Assembly: GCA_030770535.1 (NCBI GenBank)
Contig: JASVEC010000030.1
Location: forward strand, 558,001 to 622,000
Length of the DNA stretch: 64,000 nucleotides
Direction: 5' to 3'
From: Batkoa obscura
Lineage: Eukaryota; Entomophthoromycota; Entomophthoromycetes; Entomophthorales; Batkoaceae
Both the position numbers and the translations under genes were made by a program. A model generated the notes under the pieces. That model saw only the letters and a program-made list of their open reading frames with translations, was not told where the DNA came from and ran no database searches. Every line of letters starts with the position of its first letter. The first letter of the stretch is position 1. This document shows, in pieces, positions 20,672-32,471 of the stretch.

Positions 20672-21389
20672 TCCAAAAGTATCAATCACTCTGATGACAA
20701 CTTTTTTGTTTTTGATCAGTCAATACTTTTGTACAAATATCGAATCTTATTTTTGTTTTAAATTAGAATAAATTTAAACTATAGAAAAATACAGTCTTTA
20801 TTTTAGCTTTAACTTGACCCTGATTTGGGCTTAGTAACTGATAACAAAATTTTCAAAATGTATTAATACCATCTATTATGGCTGATTCACCTTGAATTTT
20901 AGGTCTGATTTTTATTTAAAATAGCTGTTTACTATTTTCAATTCAAGTAAAATTATATTAAAATTTTTAGTTCATAATTTTTGTTACATTTTAATAAGTT
21001 GTAGTTTATAAACTGATTTGAATTAGCTTTTTGACTCCCTTAATTTTACTGCTAAACTGATTTTGTACTATTATTTAAAATGAAAACTAACTCTCAAATG
21101 TTTTAGTTTTCTTTCATTTTTTTATTTCAAAATATTTCTAATTAATTATAATTTAACATTAGCAATACAAGAAAAAGATACTAGCAATAATAATAGTTGA
21201 AATAGTAGCATACTGGATTATATATATTTATAAGTAAGCTCTTAGTTTAAGTTTGGCATTGTAAGCTTTAATTCAAATCGTTGGTTTTAAGTACAAACCT
21301 TAAAAGATCAACCAACCAAATGACTGATTTTAAAAAGTATTGCTATTTCTTTTCAATTTGAGGTAAACCCAAGTATATAATATTTTATG
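20672..21389. other. Downstream region of the secreted-protein gene
   Basis: AT-rich, presumably 3' UTR followed by spacer. No gene seen. Confidence 0.4.
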
Positions 21390-21644
21390 TCAACCTTTTT
21401 ACTAAGTGAGTAAAATTTTATATAAAAGTCATGACAATGAAATCGATTTTTTAAAGCTCATCTTAAAGCCTCTCATAATTAATTAAATCTGATTTTAGTC
21501 AATAATTTGTAAACATATATCTATACAGTACCACTCATTAGTGATTTGTGGTTGATTTATAAATATTGTTTTATGTTTAAAAAATAGCTATTATATTTAG
21601 TTTATCTAGGTTATCTCTTGAATCTAAAAGATAAATAAAGCTTC
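21390..21644. repeat. ~250 bp direct repeat, right copy
   Basis: About 98 percent identical by eye to 18930-19180, same orientation, 2.46 kb further on. It ends about 250 bp before the sphingosine-kinase-like gene, so it may lie close to that gene's promoter. Confidence 0.85.
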
Positions 21645-21895
21645 ATTATAAATATGGAGTGACATATCATAATAACCTGTTTGATACTAATTCCTATCTG
21701 ACCAATAAATAGTCAATATAGAGTAACAATGATTTATTATTCTTCAAAATAATTTAAAAAGTTCCAACTTTCAAATGAAATTATTCGGAAACCTTTTTAT
21801 AGCTAAAAAATGACCTAGTTCCTTTGTGGAAAATAATATAAAAACAATACAAAAACCTAACCATTTTTCTAAATATTCCTTTTTTACACCAAATT

Positions 21896-23668
21896 ATGAT
21901 TAACGAAGAATTCGACTTAAAGATTAAAGAAGGCTTTTTTACCACATTGATTAATTGTAATTCTAAAGTATTGGCTAAAATTTCCATTTCTAATGAATGC
22001 ATTGTATTGATCCCAAGTAAAATTTAAATAATTTCAAGTTTGCATTAATTAAGGTTTAGATCAAGAAGAAGAAGAAAACTTCAGCAAAAGTATTGGAAAA
22101 TACATTGGAAAAAGTTTACAATTTGACGGAAGTCATGCAACAATCAATACGAAAACTTTATTTGCTGCAAGATTGACCAAAAAGAATCTTAATACTGAAA
22201 GTATATTATTAGAAAATGCTCCTAGTTTCTTACTCGATGAATCGACAGTTATACAAGATGAAGAAAGTCTAGTATATTTTACTTTATTTGGACTTGATTT
22301 TATTAGCAAATCTGGAAGTGGACAATTATGTGACAAAAAGCATCTTCCAAAGCTAAGAGCATTTACTTTTGAAGTATCAAATAAATTAGCAACATCCTTA
22401 ATCGATTATTTTAATATTTATTTTCAAACGAATCAAGGTAATCAACTTTTTATCCTTAATTTATATAAGTATATCAAAAACTATTAGATCCGGGTAAAAC
22501 AACGGAAAGTTACGTTAAGAAGAAATATTTGGCAATTACAAATCCAGTCGGTGGTACTAAAGATGCACATAAAAAATTTCATAGTATTACTGCCCCTATG
22601 CTTAAATTAGCTGGTATCGAGGTGGATTATTTTGAAACTACTTATTTATACCATGGTGAAAAGATAGTTAAAACTTCGGAAAACATTCAGCAATATCATG
22701 CAATAATAACCAATGGTGGGGATGGGATGATTTATGAAGGATTGGTAAATACATATCTATATTAGACAAATGCCTTATTTATAATTAGAATGGATTTTTA
22801 GGACGTGAAGATTATCAGCAATTTAAATCGATTCCATTAGCAATTTTGCCTGGAGGTACCATTTAATCAGAATTATTAAAATCGATTTAATTAAAGAATA
22901 GGTACCGGGAATGGATTAGCAACTTCATTAGGGATTGTGAGCTTTGAAGCAGCTTCATTTACATTAATAAGGAACACAGTAAATAGATTTGATATATTAG
23001 CAGTTTATTCATCTCCAACATTAACCACACCAAGGTATGGGATACTTGATTTTGCTTGTGGATTTTTAAATGATATAGATGATACTACCGATAAAATGAG
23101 ATTTATGGGTCCCCTTAGGGTTGACTTATCGGCAGTTTATCTCTTCGCTCGAAACAAAAAATATCCTTTTAAAGTTTATTATAAACCGGTAAATAAAACA
23201 GCTTCAGAGCAAGTTGATAATGTAAGTGAAACAAATTCGCCACCAGAAAATTTATTAGCAAAAGATGGTGGAGAGTTGGGAGAAGGATGGGTTGAAGCTG
23301 ATTTAAAAGTCTTCTTTTTAGCAGTTACTAATGTACCATATGTTAGTCATAACCTTAAAATAGCAGAAAGATCAAAATATAATTCGAATGATATGTCTTT
23401 AGTTTATGATAAAGATCCTAAACTTGGAACAGTTAAAATATCAGGAGCTTTTCTTAAAGAAGATGAAAATCCAGGAAAGGGTCATGTTACTTCCCTATTG
23501 ACTGAAAAAAACATAACCAATTTCATTATAACTTCTTCAGATCCTAAAAAACCAGATAGCCTTTTACCATTTTGTCGCATTGATGGTGAGAAATTTGTTC
23601 GTTCTAAAGCTTTTCAAGTCACTGTTTTGCCAAGCCATATCAATTTTTTAATCCCTATGAGGCTTTAA
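21896..23668 (+). CDS. Sphingosine-kinase-like lipid kinase (DAGK catalytic domain)
   Basis: Phosphorylates a long-chain base or related lipid using ATP. Read in five or so exons from ATG 21896 (MINEEFDLKIKEGFF...) to TAA at 23668. The diacylglycerol-kinase catalytic domain begins with YLAITNPVGGTKDAHKKF (NPxGG nucleotide loop), then AIITNGGDGMIYEGLVNGFL (GGDG motif) and IPLAILPGGTGNGLATSLG (GGTGNG motif). The C-terminal half, in one exon, carries FDILAVYSS, the second-domain beta-sandwich sequence and a final INFLIPMRL. The layout matches fungal long-chain-base kinases (LCB4/LCB5 type). The N-terminal ~170 residues are less conserved and precede the kinase core. The first intron (after IP, at 22016) and the start codon are my reconstruction. 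A ceramide-kinase-like substrate cannot be excluded. Confidence 0.75.
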
Positions 23669-23823
23669 TTGATTTATTCTGCTTCATTAGCTTGTCTCTA
23701 ACGATTAAAATAAATAATTATTAAGCTAAATATATTGATACTGTTGTATCTTTCATTATAATAAATTTCCAACAAAATGTCTAATACTAAGGCTGTTTTT
23801 AATTTTACAATTTAATTTAAAAA

Positions 23824-24658
23824 TTAGATAATATATACTATAATTAATGTGGATAGAATGTAAGAGAAGATATGGTAATTAAAGATTTTAGCTCCATGAG
23901 TAGCACTACTCAAGCAGGTAAGACATAGGTTAGCTATATTAAATAAAGTTAATAACTTAAAATGATAAATAAAGCAAAAAAACTTACATCCTCCATTCCC
24001 AGCTTTATACAGACGAAATTGCCTTGTAAAAGGATTCAATGCACCTGCAGGTGCACCAACTAAATAAGAACGAGCAGTATCGTAAACATACAGCTTATAG
24101 TTGTCCGATTCTATCAAAGGGGGATTTGTAGGGTCGGAAGTAAAGTTAGCCATATCCCAACTATATTCTGTAGTATCTCCAGGTAACTCTAAGCCTATAT
24201 TATAAGTGATAACATTACCAGTTTCTTGACGTATAGCAATAATAGAAATGTTATTGGGTTTGATTTTTAAATTATCATCAAATTTCCATTTCATTTTAGC
24301 AACACTTCCTATGGCCCATCCAGCAACAAAGTTTTGGGCCACTGGTGGATCTAAAAAGGTGATCATGCCTCTAGCAGCATTAGGCGCGATCCTTGCTGAT
24401 GATGAAGACTTCGAAGAGGAAGAGGACTTGGAAGGACTTCCAGAGCTTTGTTCGTTTGAAGTACTTTTGCTAGGACTTGAACTTTCAGTGGCTGAAGCAT
24501 TTGAAGATGAGGAGCTTGAGTTTGAAGAGTCTGACTTTTGACCATCTATAAAACAGTTAGATCAAGTAATGGTGATGTATGAAAGAATTACTTGTAACAA
24601 CAAAGAAAATAGTAAGAATAAATAAAGTTAATAGTTTTGTATTGAAAATGTTATACAT
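23824..24658 (-). CDS. GPI-anchored cell-surface protein, Ser-rich stalk plus DUF7137-like domain
   Basis: Three exons. Exon 1 (ATG 24658 to about 24592) encodes the signal peptide MYNIFNTKLLTLFILTIFFV. A 46-bp intron follows; exon 2 starts with a serine-rich stretch (SDSSNSSSSSSNASATESSS...), then a beta-sandwich domain from ITFLDPPVAQNFVAGWAIGS through PLIESDNYKLYVYDTARSYL to FTRQFRLYKAG. This has the features of the fungal DUF7137 / Kre9-type Ig-like domain (W..G, Y.WD.....PPL....Y.LYVYD). Exon 3 gives SNLCLTCLSSATHGAK followed by a hydrophobic tail ending LSTLIIVYII, a typical GPI-attachment signal. Likely located at the plasma membrane or cell wall. The domain name is by resemblance; the secretion and GPI signals are clear. 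Confidence 0.7.
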
Positions 24659-25641
24659 GATTAGATAATAAAGATAAAAAACAATTTCTAGATTTAAAGC
24701 TTTTAAATCTTTTGATATTATGTTGTGGGTGGTTTGTTTTTGAGATTTTGTAAACTATAACGGTAAGTGTTTTAAAATTTCCGTCAGCATTATATTTTTT
24801 ATCCAAAGTCATGGCTTAAACTTACCATTTGTTTGGCTAAGGTTCTTTAAGCTGCTTAAAATTTCATTTGAAATTTACTTTATTAAGTAATTTGACATCA
24901 ATTGAAATTTTATTATTTTATTAGTTTGGTCATTTAAGGCTTTATAACATTATTTAAAAACTTCAAAAAGCACATTGAAATCCATATTAAAATCAATTTA
25001 ATATAAGCAAGTTTAATATAACTTCGCAATCAAAGTTTTGAGTTTTTATGAATAATAAGAAATTGTTACTATTATTTTTATTTTTATTTTTAAATTAATT
25101 TTATTATTATTTCGACATGTTAATTTGATAATAGTTTTTACATTTTATAAATAGCTCTATAAGCTCTTTGACAAGCTTGGCACAGAGTAAGAAATGCCAT
25201 AACTTCAGCTAAAATTAGTTTTTAATGTTTAATATTATTATAATCTTCTATAAATAACTAAAATATAGTTAAAGCTAATGATATAGATAAAAGATTCAAC
25301 ATAATAAAGTACCGAAATGGCTTACATTGTATCGCTTTTGTGAGTGTATGTTCACTTTAAATTACAGATTAAAGCTCATATTGTTTTAAATTAACTAATC
25401 TTATTTTGCTAAATTATTCCACAAAGCTAAAGGTAAAATTATAAGGAGCTTTATCCAATTAATAAAAATATTATTAGTTGTTAACTCGAATTTAGTAAAA
25501 TGAATGTCTATGAACATAGTTTGAAAGCCACTCTATAATTAAGGGAGATTTACAGCATTTTCAACCTATTATGATTATTTTGAAAATCAGACAAAATGTT
25601 TTGAATTTTTTAAATAATTAACAACGAAAGTGAATAAAATA
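24659..25641. other. Intergenic, no gene seen
   Basis: AT-rich DNA upstream of the GPI-protein gene. No exon or RNA gene recognised. Confidence 0.4.
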
Positions 25642-25739
25642 TGGTAATGTGTTTTTGTATTTAAGAACTTTATTAATCTTTCCACTCAAATAGTGCTTAA
25701 AAGGTGGAAAAAGTAATGAAATCAAAAAAAACATCCCCA
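25642..25739. repeat. MITE-like element, copy 6
   Basis: Reverse orientation: core CTCAAATAGTGCTTAAAAG, right end ACATCCCCA followed by TA; left end TGGTAATGTG is slightly worn. Confidence 0.75.
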
Positions 25740-26464
25740 TATAATATATTATGGTGAGAGCTATTAGGTTTAACAATTAAGAGATTTATTTCCATCACAA
25801 TATTTTTATTTTATTCAGTTTTGTTGCATTTATAAGAAAACTCAGAATCTGTTTAAATTTTTTTGAGATAGCTGTCATGGGTTGAAAATATTAGATAAAA
25901 TGCCATTAAATTAGGATTTAACGCAATAATTTACAAAGCGATATTAATTAGACGAATTTTCAAAACTAAACAGTATACAAACAATTTTAACATTATCTAA
26001 CCAAAGGATAAAAATATACTAAACCCAAGTATCAAATTGTATAGTACAGTTTTAGTAAATAATAAAAATTGAAAATCAATCTCAAAAAATCGATCTGCTC
26101 GAAAAGGATCAATTGACCAATCAAAGCTTTGGATCTGTGGTTTCAATCCAATTTTTGCAATAAAATGGGATGTAAAATTTTTTCCAAGCTTGTAGCAAAT
26201 AAGGATTGAAGAAAAATTTTGATTTTATTGATAGGCCCCTGTCGCCCTATTTCCTTCTCTTTTCTCTGACTACCAGAAAATACGCCAAGGTAAACTAAAA
26301 ATACAATATAATTAGTAATAGATGGCGATATAGTAATTGAACAAAAAAAAAAGTGATACAAAGAATAAATTGGAAACAAAAAATTAGTTGAAGCTCAGCA
26401 AATGGAATACCAAATGAAGAAATTAAAAAGAAATTGGAATAAAATATTTAAATGTGATATTTAG
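25740..26464. other. RPS19 upstream region; possible small ORF at 26143-26379 (minus)
   Basis: A minus-strand frame at 26143-26379 (78 residues, hydrophobic N-terminus, then SGSQRKEKEIGRQGPIN) lies head to head with RPS19, 85 bp away. It contains internal TTTTAG...GTAAAC-like intron signals, so a small spliced membrane-protein gene is possible, but I could not build a convincing model. The rest shows nothing. Confidence 0.25.
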
Positions 26465-26998
26465 ATGACTAGCGGTATTACTTTAAAGGACGTCAACCAT
26501 AATGAATTCATCAAAGCCTATTCTTCTCACTTGAAGCGTTCCGGCAAAATCGAAGTCCCAACCTGGGTTGACCTTGTCAAAACCGGTACCCACAAACAAC
26601 TTGCTCCATATGACCCAGACTGGTATTTCGTTCGTTGTGGTAAGTAGTAAATTGTCAATTTTATTTCGTAAGCCTAATGATTGTTTTAGCTGCCACTGCC
26701 CGTCACATCTACCTCCGTCGTGGTGTCGGTGTAGGTGCTCTTAAAATGAGAACCGGTGGACCAAAGAACCGCGGTAACCGTCCTTCAAGACGCCAAGAAG
26801 GTTCCGGTTCCGTTGCCCGTAAAATTCTCCAATCATTAGAAAAACTCGGTATCCTCGAAAAAGAGGAGCGCGGGTAAGATTAATTTTAGCTAGTAGTTTA
26901 AATGTCTAACATTATTCAGTGGTCGTAAAATCACCGAAGCCGGACGTCGTGAATTAGATCGTATTGCTGTTCAAGTTGTTCGTGCTAAAGACGAATAA
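26465..26998 (+). CDS. RPS19: 40S ribosomal protein S19 (eS19)
   Basis: Small-subunit ribosomal protein needed for 40S assembly. Three exons: [20 protein letters not shown]...WYFVRC, intron of about 50 bp, [20 protein letters not shown]...[11 protein letters not shown], second intron of about 45 bp, then [20 protein letters not shown] and RAKDE before TAA 26996-26998. About 145 residues, the normal length. All family blocks are present ([38 protein letters not shown]). Codon use differs sharply from its neighbours: many C-ending codons (GTC, CGT, ACC, GCC) in an otherwise AT-rich region, as expected for a highly expressed gene. Confidence 0.95.
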
Positions 26999-28723
26999 GC
27001 CAATAAAATTTAACCTAACTTAGATGCTGTTGTGATAAGTTATTTAACTAAAAATATTATTTTTATTAGGTATATTATATTTTGTTGAGTTTGTTTAAAT
27101 TTTATTTTAGTGAGGTTTGTATGTTTGATTATTGATAGATACGCTACAAAGCCATAAACGATTGAAGTTTAGATCTATGTAATAATAAAACGGAGAGGCT
27201 TTAGGATATCACTTATGCTTGTAGTTTAGGGTAATTAGTTTTGTAACGAAAAGTGTTTACTACACAATACTGAAAGTCATTATACGCATAGTTTTTTATT
27301 AGTTAATAATTATATATAGCTTTACCGTATTAACTCTTACTATTGATTAAGTAAATATTACTTGCTATATGATAAATAGATTTACCTCCTATGAACAGGA
27401 CATAAAACCTTTTAAATAAATGGTTTTAACATATTGAGATTAATATTTTTTGGATTTAGTAGTTATGTTTTATGTTCTTTTTACTTTATACTTTAGAATA
27501 TTAACTACTTAGATTATTTACCAGCATGAATATATACTGTTTAGTGATTTATTAAGTTTATTAAATGAAATTAATGTGAATGGAAATATTAAAAATAAAA
27601 TTTAAGCTCTCGTGAACAAATAAGGGAGTGCATTGTAATAAAATAATCTTATAGATATAACTATACAGGGCATATAAAATTCAACTACTTTTTTACCTTA
27701 ATTATACAAAGCTAAGGCTATCAAATCTAAATATTAAATATAGGTAGTGATATTAACTGAAACAGCTATTTTAGACTTGTATGATGTATCATTTCAAACC
27801 GAATCCATTAAAAAGAAGCTAATTTATAAAACTATCCCTGTTTAAATCTAAAAAAACCTTTGTTATCATATAAAATGTTAAATTTAAATAATATTATAGT
27901 GAAAAAATTTTAATGCTGAAAAACTAAATAAGAAAGATAGAATTGTTTCATTATATAAAAGCTAATTTTGTTTAATTTTGTTTAGTTTATCCACTTTTTA
28001 AGCAATATGAAATCAAAACTCTTAATAGCAATCCTTAAATCAAAAAATACCACATTGATGCATCCCCTATTCTGAAAGCTTTAAAGAAAAATGATGTTTA
28101 TTAACAGTCAGATTATCGAGCTATATAGCTTTAGTTAACAACTTGGAGATTTTTGATGAATTCTTAATGACTAAAGGGGTGTTTTAAAGCTGCTATTGTT
28201 ATTAAGAATAAGACTTTTTATAAGGTGTTTTTGCCTTTTTAGATTGGTACTTTATTAAACTGGGATATTTTAGTTTGCTCAATTAGAGTTGATTATCTTT
28301 ATGTATACATTCAATGTATACTGGCGATCAAATATGATTAAAGATGTGTAGCAAAGTTGTTGTACGAATTAAGTAGCTAAGGGTTTAATTTTGTCAAGTT
28401 AATATTACACTTTTTTAAGTTTTATTTTAAAGTTTAATAATAATCTTTTATACATAGCCTATTGTAAATAAAATACTGTATAGCTTAATATACTATCACA
28501 ATTAACATTTCAAATAAATCACACAGGCATAATCTAAACTACTTTTTCCTATTTAGATATCTACTTTATAGAACTATAAACCTAAAAAATAAAAGCTAAC
28601 AATTAAAATCATTCAATTTATTTGTAGCATAATATTGAGTTAAAAATGAGTTTGGTATTGGAATTTAAAGTAGATGATACCATTTTGATTATTATCAATG
28701 GTGATTGGCTCTTCATAAATTCT
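26999..28723. other. Long intergenic stretch, no gene seen
   Basis: About 1.7 kb of AT-rich DNA downstream of RPS19. A very degraded MITE-like segment may lie at about 27985-28070 (CCACTTTTTAAGCAATATG ... ATGCATCCCCTA). Otherwise nothing recognisable. Confidence 0.4.
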
Positions 28724-29032
28724 TCAACGTGGACTATCCGGCATGTCCTCTCTACCTAAAGCCTTACACCTTCTCGTAAAAGTGCCCCAGCTCACCCCCT
28801 CTCTAATGACCTTCTTATCTCCCCAATTATTGACCATGCATCGTGATTTAATAGCAAGAACAAAAGAATCTGAAAGAGAATGGATCTGTTTGCTTTGTTT
28901 GTTTTCTATTAAGTTAAAGTCATCTTGTTCTGCTAATTTAGCTATCGGATCCTAAGCGATAATTATAAAAAATAAAATATTTTTTTTAGTTAAATTTACC
29001 TTTAATTGATGGAATAGCGTAACAATTAACAT
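28724..29032 (-). CDS. Possible two-exon small protein, unknown function
   Basis: Exon 1 (29032-29000) MLIVTLFHQLK ends at a GTAAAT donor; exon 2 (28951-28724), after a TCGCTTAG acceptor, continues in phase with DPIAKLAEQDDFNLIENKQS and later GVSWGTFTRRCKALGREDMP to a TGA, 86 residues in all. Composition is protein-like and locally more GC-rich than the surroundings. The matching plus-strand frame (28743-28955) looks like its shadow. I recognise no family. It could also be the remains of a larger gene or of a repeated element. Confidence 0.3.
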
Positions 29033-29366
29033 CTACAAGGGGTAAGATTGATGACTATAGCTTATTTCAGTAGGATACTCTTATTAAAGTAAGTTAGGTT
29101 CAAATGATGATACTTTGTGTAGCTTATCAGTTTTATCAGTTTTATTAGTTTTATGAGTTTAAGTTTTATTATAGTTTAGTTATTTGTACATATTTTCCTA
29201 TTTTTTTTAGTTTGATTTATTGTTTACTAGATTTATTTCTAGATTTATAACCTTTTACTACCTTTGGTTTGCTGTTGCTTTTTATTTGTATATTAACTAC
29301 TATTACTTTTTGTTGGCTATTAGTTGAGCACTCAGTTTATTTGATTGTTAATTATTATTTAATATA
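29033..29366. other. Intergenic, no gene seen
   Basis: T-rich plus strand (TTTTATCAGTTTTATTAGTT type). No coding signal. Confidence 0.4.
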
Positions 29367-29460
29367 TGGGAATATATTTTTGTGTCTAGGAGTTTTACTA
29401 ACAGTTTTTCCGCTCAAATAGTGCTTAAAAGATCGAAAAAAATAATGAAAAAATACCCCA
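29367..29460. repeat. MITE-like element, copy 7
   Basis: Reverse orientation; TGGGAATATATTTTTG left end, core CCGCTCAAATAGTGCTTAAA, right end ATACCCCA followed by AT. First element of the MITE-dense island. Confidence 0.7.
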
Positions 29461-29660
29461 ATATTTAAATTTTAATAACCAAATTGACCTTAAAGATTGA
29501 AGATGATAAGTAAAATTTAAATAGTTGAGATTTTGAATAGTTTTTTGAATAGCGGTTTGACACTGTTGATAAAATAGTTCTTGTATTTCATAATAAAATA
29601 CCTTTTGAAAGTACATTTATTATGTAATAGCTTATCTGAGTCCACTATCTTTTATATAAA

Positions 29661-29752
29661 CGGGGATGTATTTTTTGTTTGAGGGTTTTACTACCTTTCC
29701 GCTCGGATAGCGCTCAGAAATGGAAAGTGATGAAACCAAAAAAACATCTGCA
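29661..29752. repeat. MITE-like element, copy 8
   Basis: Reverse orientation; CGGGGATGTATTTTTTG left end, core CCGCTCGGATAGCGCTCAG, right end worn (ACATCTGCA). Confidence 0.65.
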
Positions 29753-30296
29753 AACAATAAGCCTTTTAGGAATACACCATATATTATAAGTAAATCTATG
29801 AGATGTATATTCGATTTAAATGTATAGATAATAACAATAGATAATTTAAGTCTACAAAGTGGATTTATCAAATCTCAAAATAGATTTAACTGATGAAAAT
29901 AGAGCCTAATAAATTAAAATATCGAATTATTTATAATTATTAATAAAGCTGGTAAAAAGAGAATGTATAAGCTGATAAATATAGACGCACCTTTAAAAGA
30001 CCATCAAAAATTGACAGACATTAAATTGGGCTCAACTTTTTATGGCTATAGTAAGGAATTGAAATAATTGCCATAAAAGATGCATTATCCATTGATACTA
30101 ATATAAACATCAACTGGCAGAAAATCATTAATACAATAATGCTAATGATAGTAACATTGACTATACAAAAGCCCTTCCATAAATCATTATAATATTAAAT
30201 TTTAGAATTAGGTAACTAATATCTTAGAAGCATAAAAGGAATAAAAAAAGTTGGATTAAATGCAATCGATTAATAGTGAAGAGAAAATGAAGCAAA
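29753..30296. other. Spacer in MITE-dense island
   Basis: AT-rich, no gene or repeat recognised. Confidence 0.35.
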
Positions 30297-30345
30297 TGGG
30301 GATATCTGAACTGATTTCATTTTTTTAATCCAATTTTTAAATTAT
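30297..30345. mobile_element. Stray left end of the 2.47 kb transposon family
   Basis: TGGGGATATCTGAACTGATT, then TCATTTTTTTAATCCAATTT, parallels the left terminus of the transposon at 5775 (TGGGGTTGTCTGAATTAGTT, then TCATTATTTTATCCAATTTT). No partner end was found nearby. Confidence 0.5.
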
Positions 30346-30403
30346 AAATAGGATAACCCAATAAAACGAGATAGTATTAAAATAAAACCCAGCTTTTTAA
30401 ATG

Positions 30404-30503
30404 TGGGGATATATTTTTTTGTTTAACAATTCTACTAATAATCTTTCCACTCAAATAGCGCTTAAAAAACGGAGAAGTAATGAAATCAAAAAAAACATCC
30501 CCA
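30404..30503. repeat. MITE-like element, copy 9
   Basis: Reverse orientation; TGGGGATATATTTTTTTG left end, core ACTCAAATAGCGCTTAAAA, right end ACATCCCCA followed by TA. Confidence 0.8.
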
Positions 30504-30741
30504 TATACTGTTTTATGTCAAGAACTTTGCTTGTAATTCTATAAAAATAAACTCTTTATCAAAAAGCAAAAGTACTTAATAGTTTTAAAAAGTCATAATA
30601 AAAAAAGTATACTAAAATATGTTATAGACTGAATTTTTTTTATTAAGTTTAAAATTGCCAGATTGGTAAAAATTTTACCAATATAGTTTATGTATTAATA
30701 CTAACTAAAATTAATATATATATATAAATACATAAGAATGT

Positions 30742-30839
30742 AGGGGTGTTTTTTTTGGTTTCATAACTTTTTTCATCTTTTAAGCACTATTTGAGCGGAA
30801 AAATTGTTAGCAAAATTCTTAAACATAAATACATCCCTA
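30742..30839. repeat. MITE-like element, copy 10
   Basis: Forward orientation; AGGGGTGTTTTTTTTGGTTT left end, core TAAGCACTATTTGAGCGG, right end ACATCCCTA. Confidence 0.75.
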
Positions 30840-31559
30840 TATTATTAGTTTAATAAATGGGTGCATAAAAAAGCTTCAAATTATAATTAGTTATTTTTAT
30901 ATAATATAAATAAGATAATAATAATAATTTTTATTTGTTATTAAAATTGCTTAGTTTTTAATTATTTATTAATTTATTAATTTATTAGATGCTGAATAAT
31001 GATATAACTTATTATTGTGTTTAAAATATAAAAACTTTTTAATGCTTTATATTTTTATTATTCTATTATTTCTTTATTTCAAAACTTTGCTAACAATTTT
31101 TTTGCTTAAGTAGTATTTAGAAAATAAAATAAAAATTACACTCTTTATATTCTTATTTTATCTGATGCTTTAAACTATTTTTCTGTTGTATTTCTTTTTT
31201 AAAATGCTTATTAATTATTTTAAAAAATAATAATTGATGAAAGAACTAAACTTGATTTTTAAATTATTATTTATTTTATAACTTTTTTTAAACATTGTAA
31301 AAGGTAGTGCTCAGTAGTTGGAATTAAAAGCAGTTTTTAATTGATTAACTAGCTACAAGTCGAAGTCTTAGTTTATGTGACTAAGGTAGACTTGAATTAT
31401 GAAGAATAGCACGTAATATACTACAGACTATGTAAGACAAACATAATAGACAGTATTACTGTAAAATCTACGTAAAATACTATTAAGAAAATTTATTGGC
31501 TTTATTAAATGTACGAGATATCAGGGAATAATTCAGTTGAAAAGCCTCGGGCTACTATA
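30840..31559. other. Spacer in MITE-dense island
   Basis: AT-rich. A strongly decayed MITE-like core may lie at about 31080-31150 (TTTGCTAACAATTTTTTTGC). No gene seen. Confidence 0.35.
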
Positions 31560-31658
31560 CGGGGATGTATTTTTGTGTTTAAGAATTTTACTAACAAATT
31601 TTCCGCTTAAATAGCGCTTAAAAACGGAAAAAATAATGAAGTAAAAAAAATACTCCCA
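31560..31658. repeat. MITE-like element, copy 11
   Basis: Reverse orientation; CGGGGATGTATTTTTGTG left end, core CCGCTTAAATAGCGCTTAA, right end ATACTCCCA followed by TA. Confidence 0.8.
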
Positions 31659-31994
31659 TACTCTAAAATCTTTTTTATATTCTGACGGTATAGATATCAA
31701 AACGAGAAGATAATATTCTTTGGGATGTAAAGTTAAAAATTCTCATGGCAAATCAAACTAGGAGCATCGCATTGATTGTCTCTGAGCTCGAGAACACAAC
31801 AACTTAAGTGGTTATTATGGTATAATCAACCATGGAGCTAAAAAGGCGATATTTCACACTGCTTTATATTTTAAGCTATCAAGATATTTATTACGTATTA
31901 TTTTTTTACTTTTATTTTCTATTTAAAACATTAATTTCATATGTTATTTAATTAAATTTATAATTATCAATAATAAACTTTAATTATATAAAGA
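31659..31994. other. Spacer in MITE-dense island
   Basis: AT-rich with no recognisable gene. Confidence 0.35.
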
Positions 31995-32373
31995 TGGGGA
32001 TGTATTTTTGTGTTTTTTTGGTTTTATTATTTTTTATTATTATATTAAAATCTTTAAAAGTTTTCTTTTGAAATTTAGCTATAAAAGCTTGCATTGTTTT
32101 TATTTTAATAGAAAATAAAGTAACTACTACACGCATATTCTATTCTGTTCAATTTTAGTGAGGTTATTTTAAACATTCAACAAAAATGATATAAAGTATA
32201 TAAAGAAATTAATTCTAAAAAAACAAAATAGTTAAAATAGATTTTTTAAGTTAAATAAAAAATTTAGTTTTAGACTCTTTAAATTTAACTAACCAGATGT
32301 TGAAAATGTAAATTTGAAAATTCAATTTATATTAATTTTTAGATAGATTTTGAAACCAATATGGACATCCCCA
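31995..32373 (-). mobile_element. 379 bp internally deleted relative of the 2.47 kb transposon
   Basis: Left end TGGGGATGTATTTTTGTG is MITE-like. The right end, ...AAACCAATATGGACATCCCCA, matches the right end of the autonomous element. Just inside the right part, the minus strand reads MQAFIAKFQKKTFKD, homologous to the transposase start MQTFITKLRNGIFEN, followed by matching upstream non-coding sequence. Most of the transposase gene is missing. This is a non-autonomous deletion derivative and links the MITEs to the transposase-bearing element. Confidence 0.75.
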
Positions 32374-32471
32374 AATATATATCATTTCATTTCCTGAAAT
32401 TTGTTATACATTTTAATTTTACCTATAAAAATCCAGTTGTTACAGTTAAAAATAAGGTAAAGATGATACAT

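Noticed and set aside
18930-21644. Direct-repeat pair as the ends of a larger mobile element
   Set aside because: The enclosed DNA holds only a secreted-protein gene with no mobility functions, and no target duplication was seen; left as an unexplained direct repeat.
27985-28070. Very degraded MITE-like core
   Set aside because: Only scattered matches; ends not recognisable.
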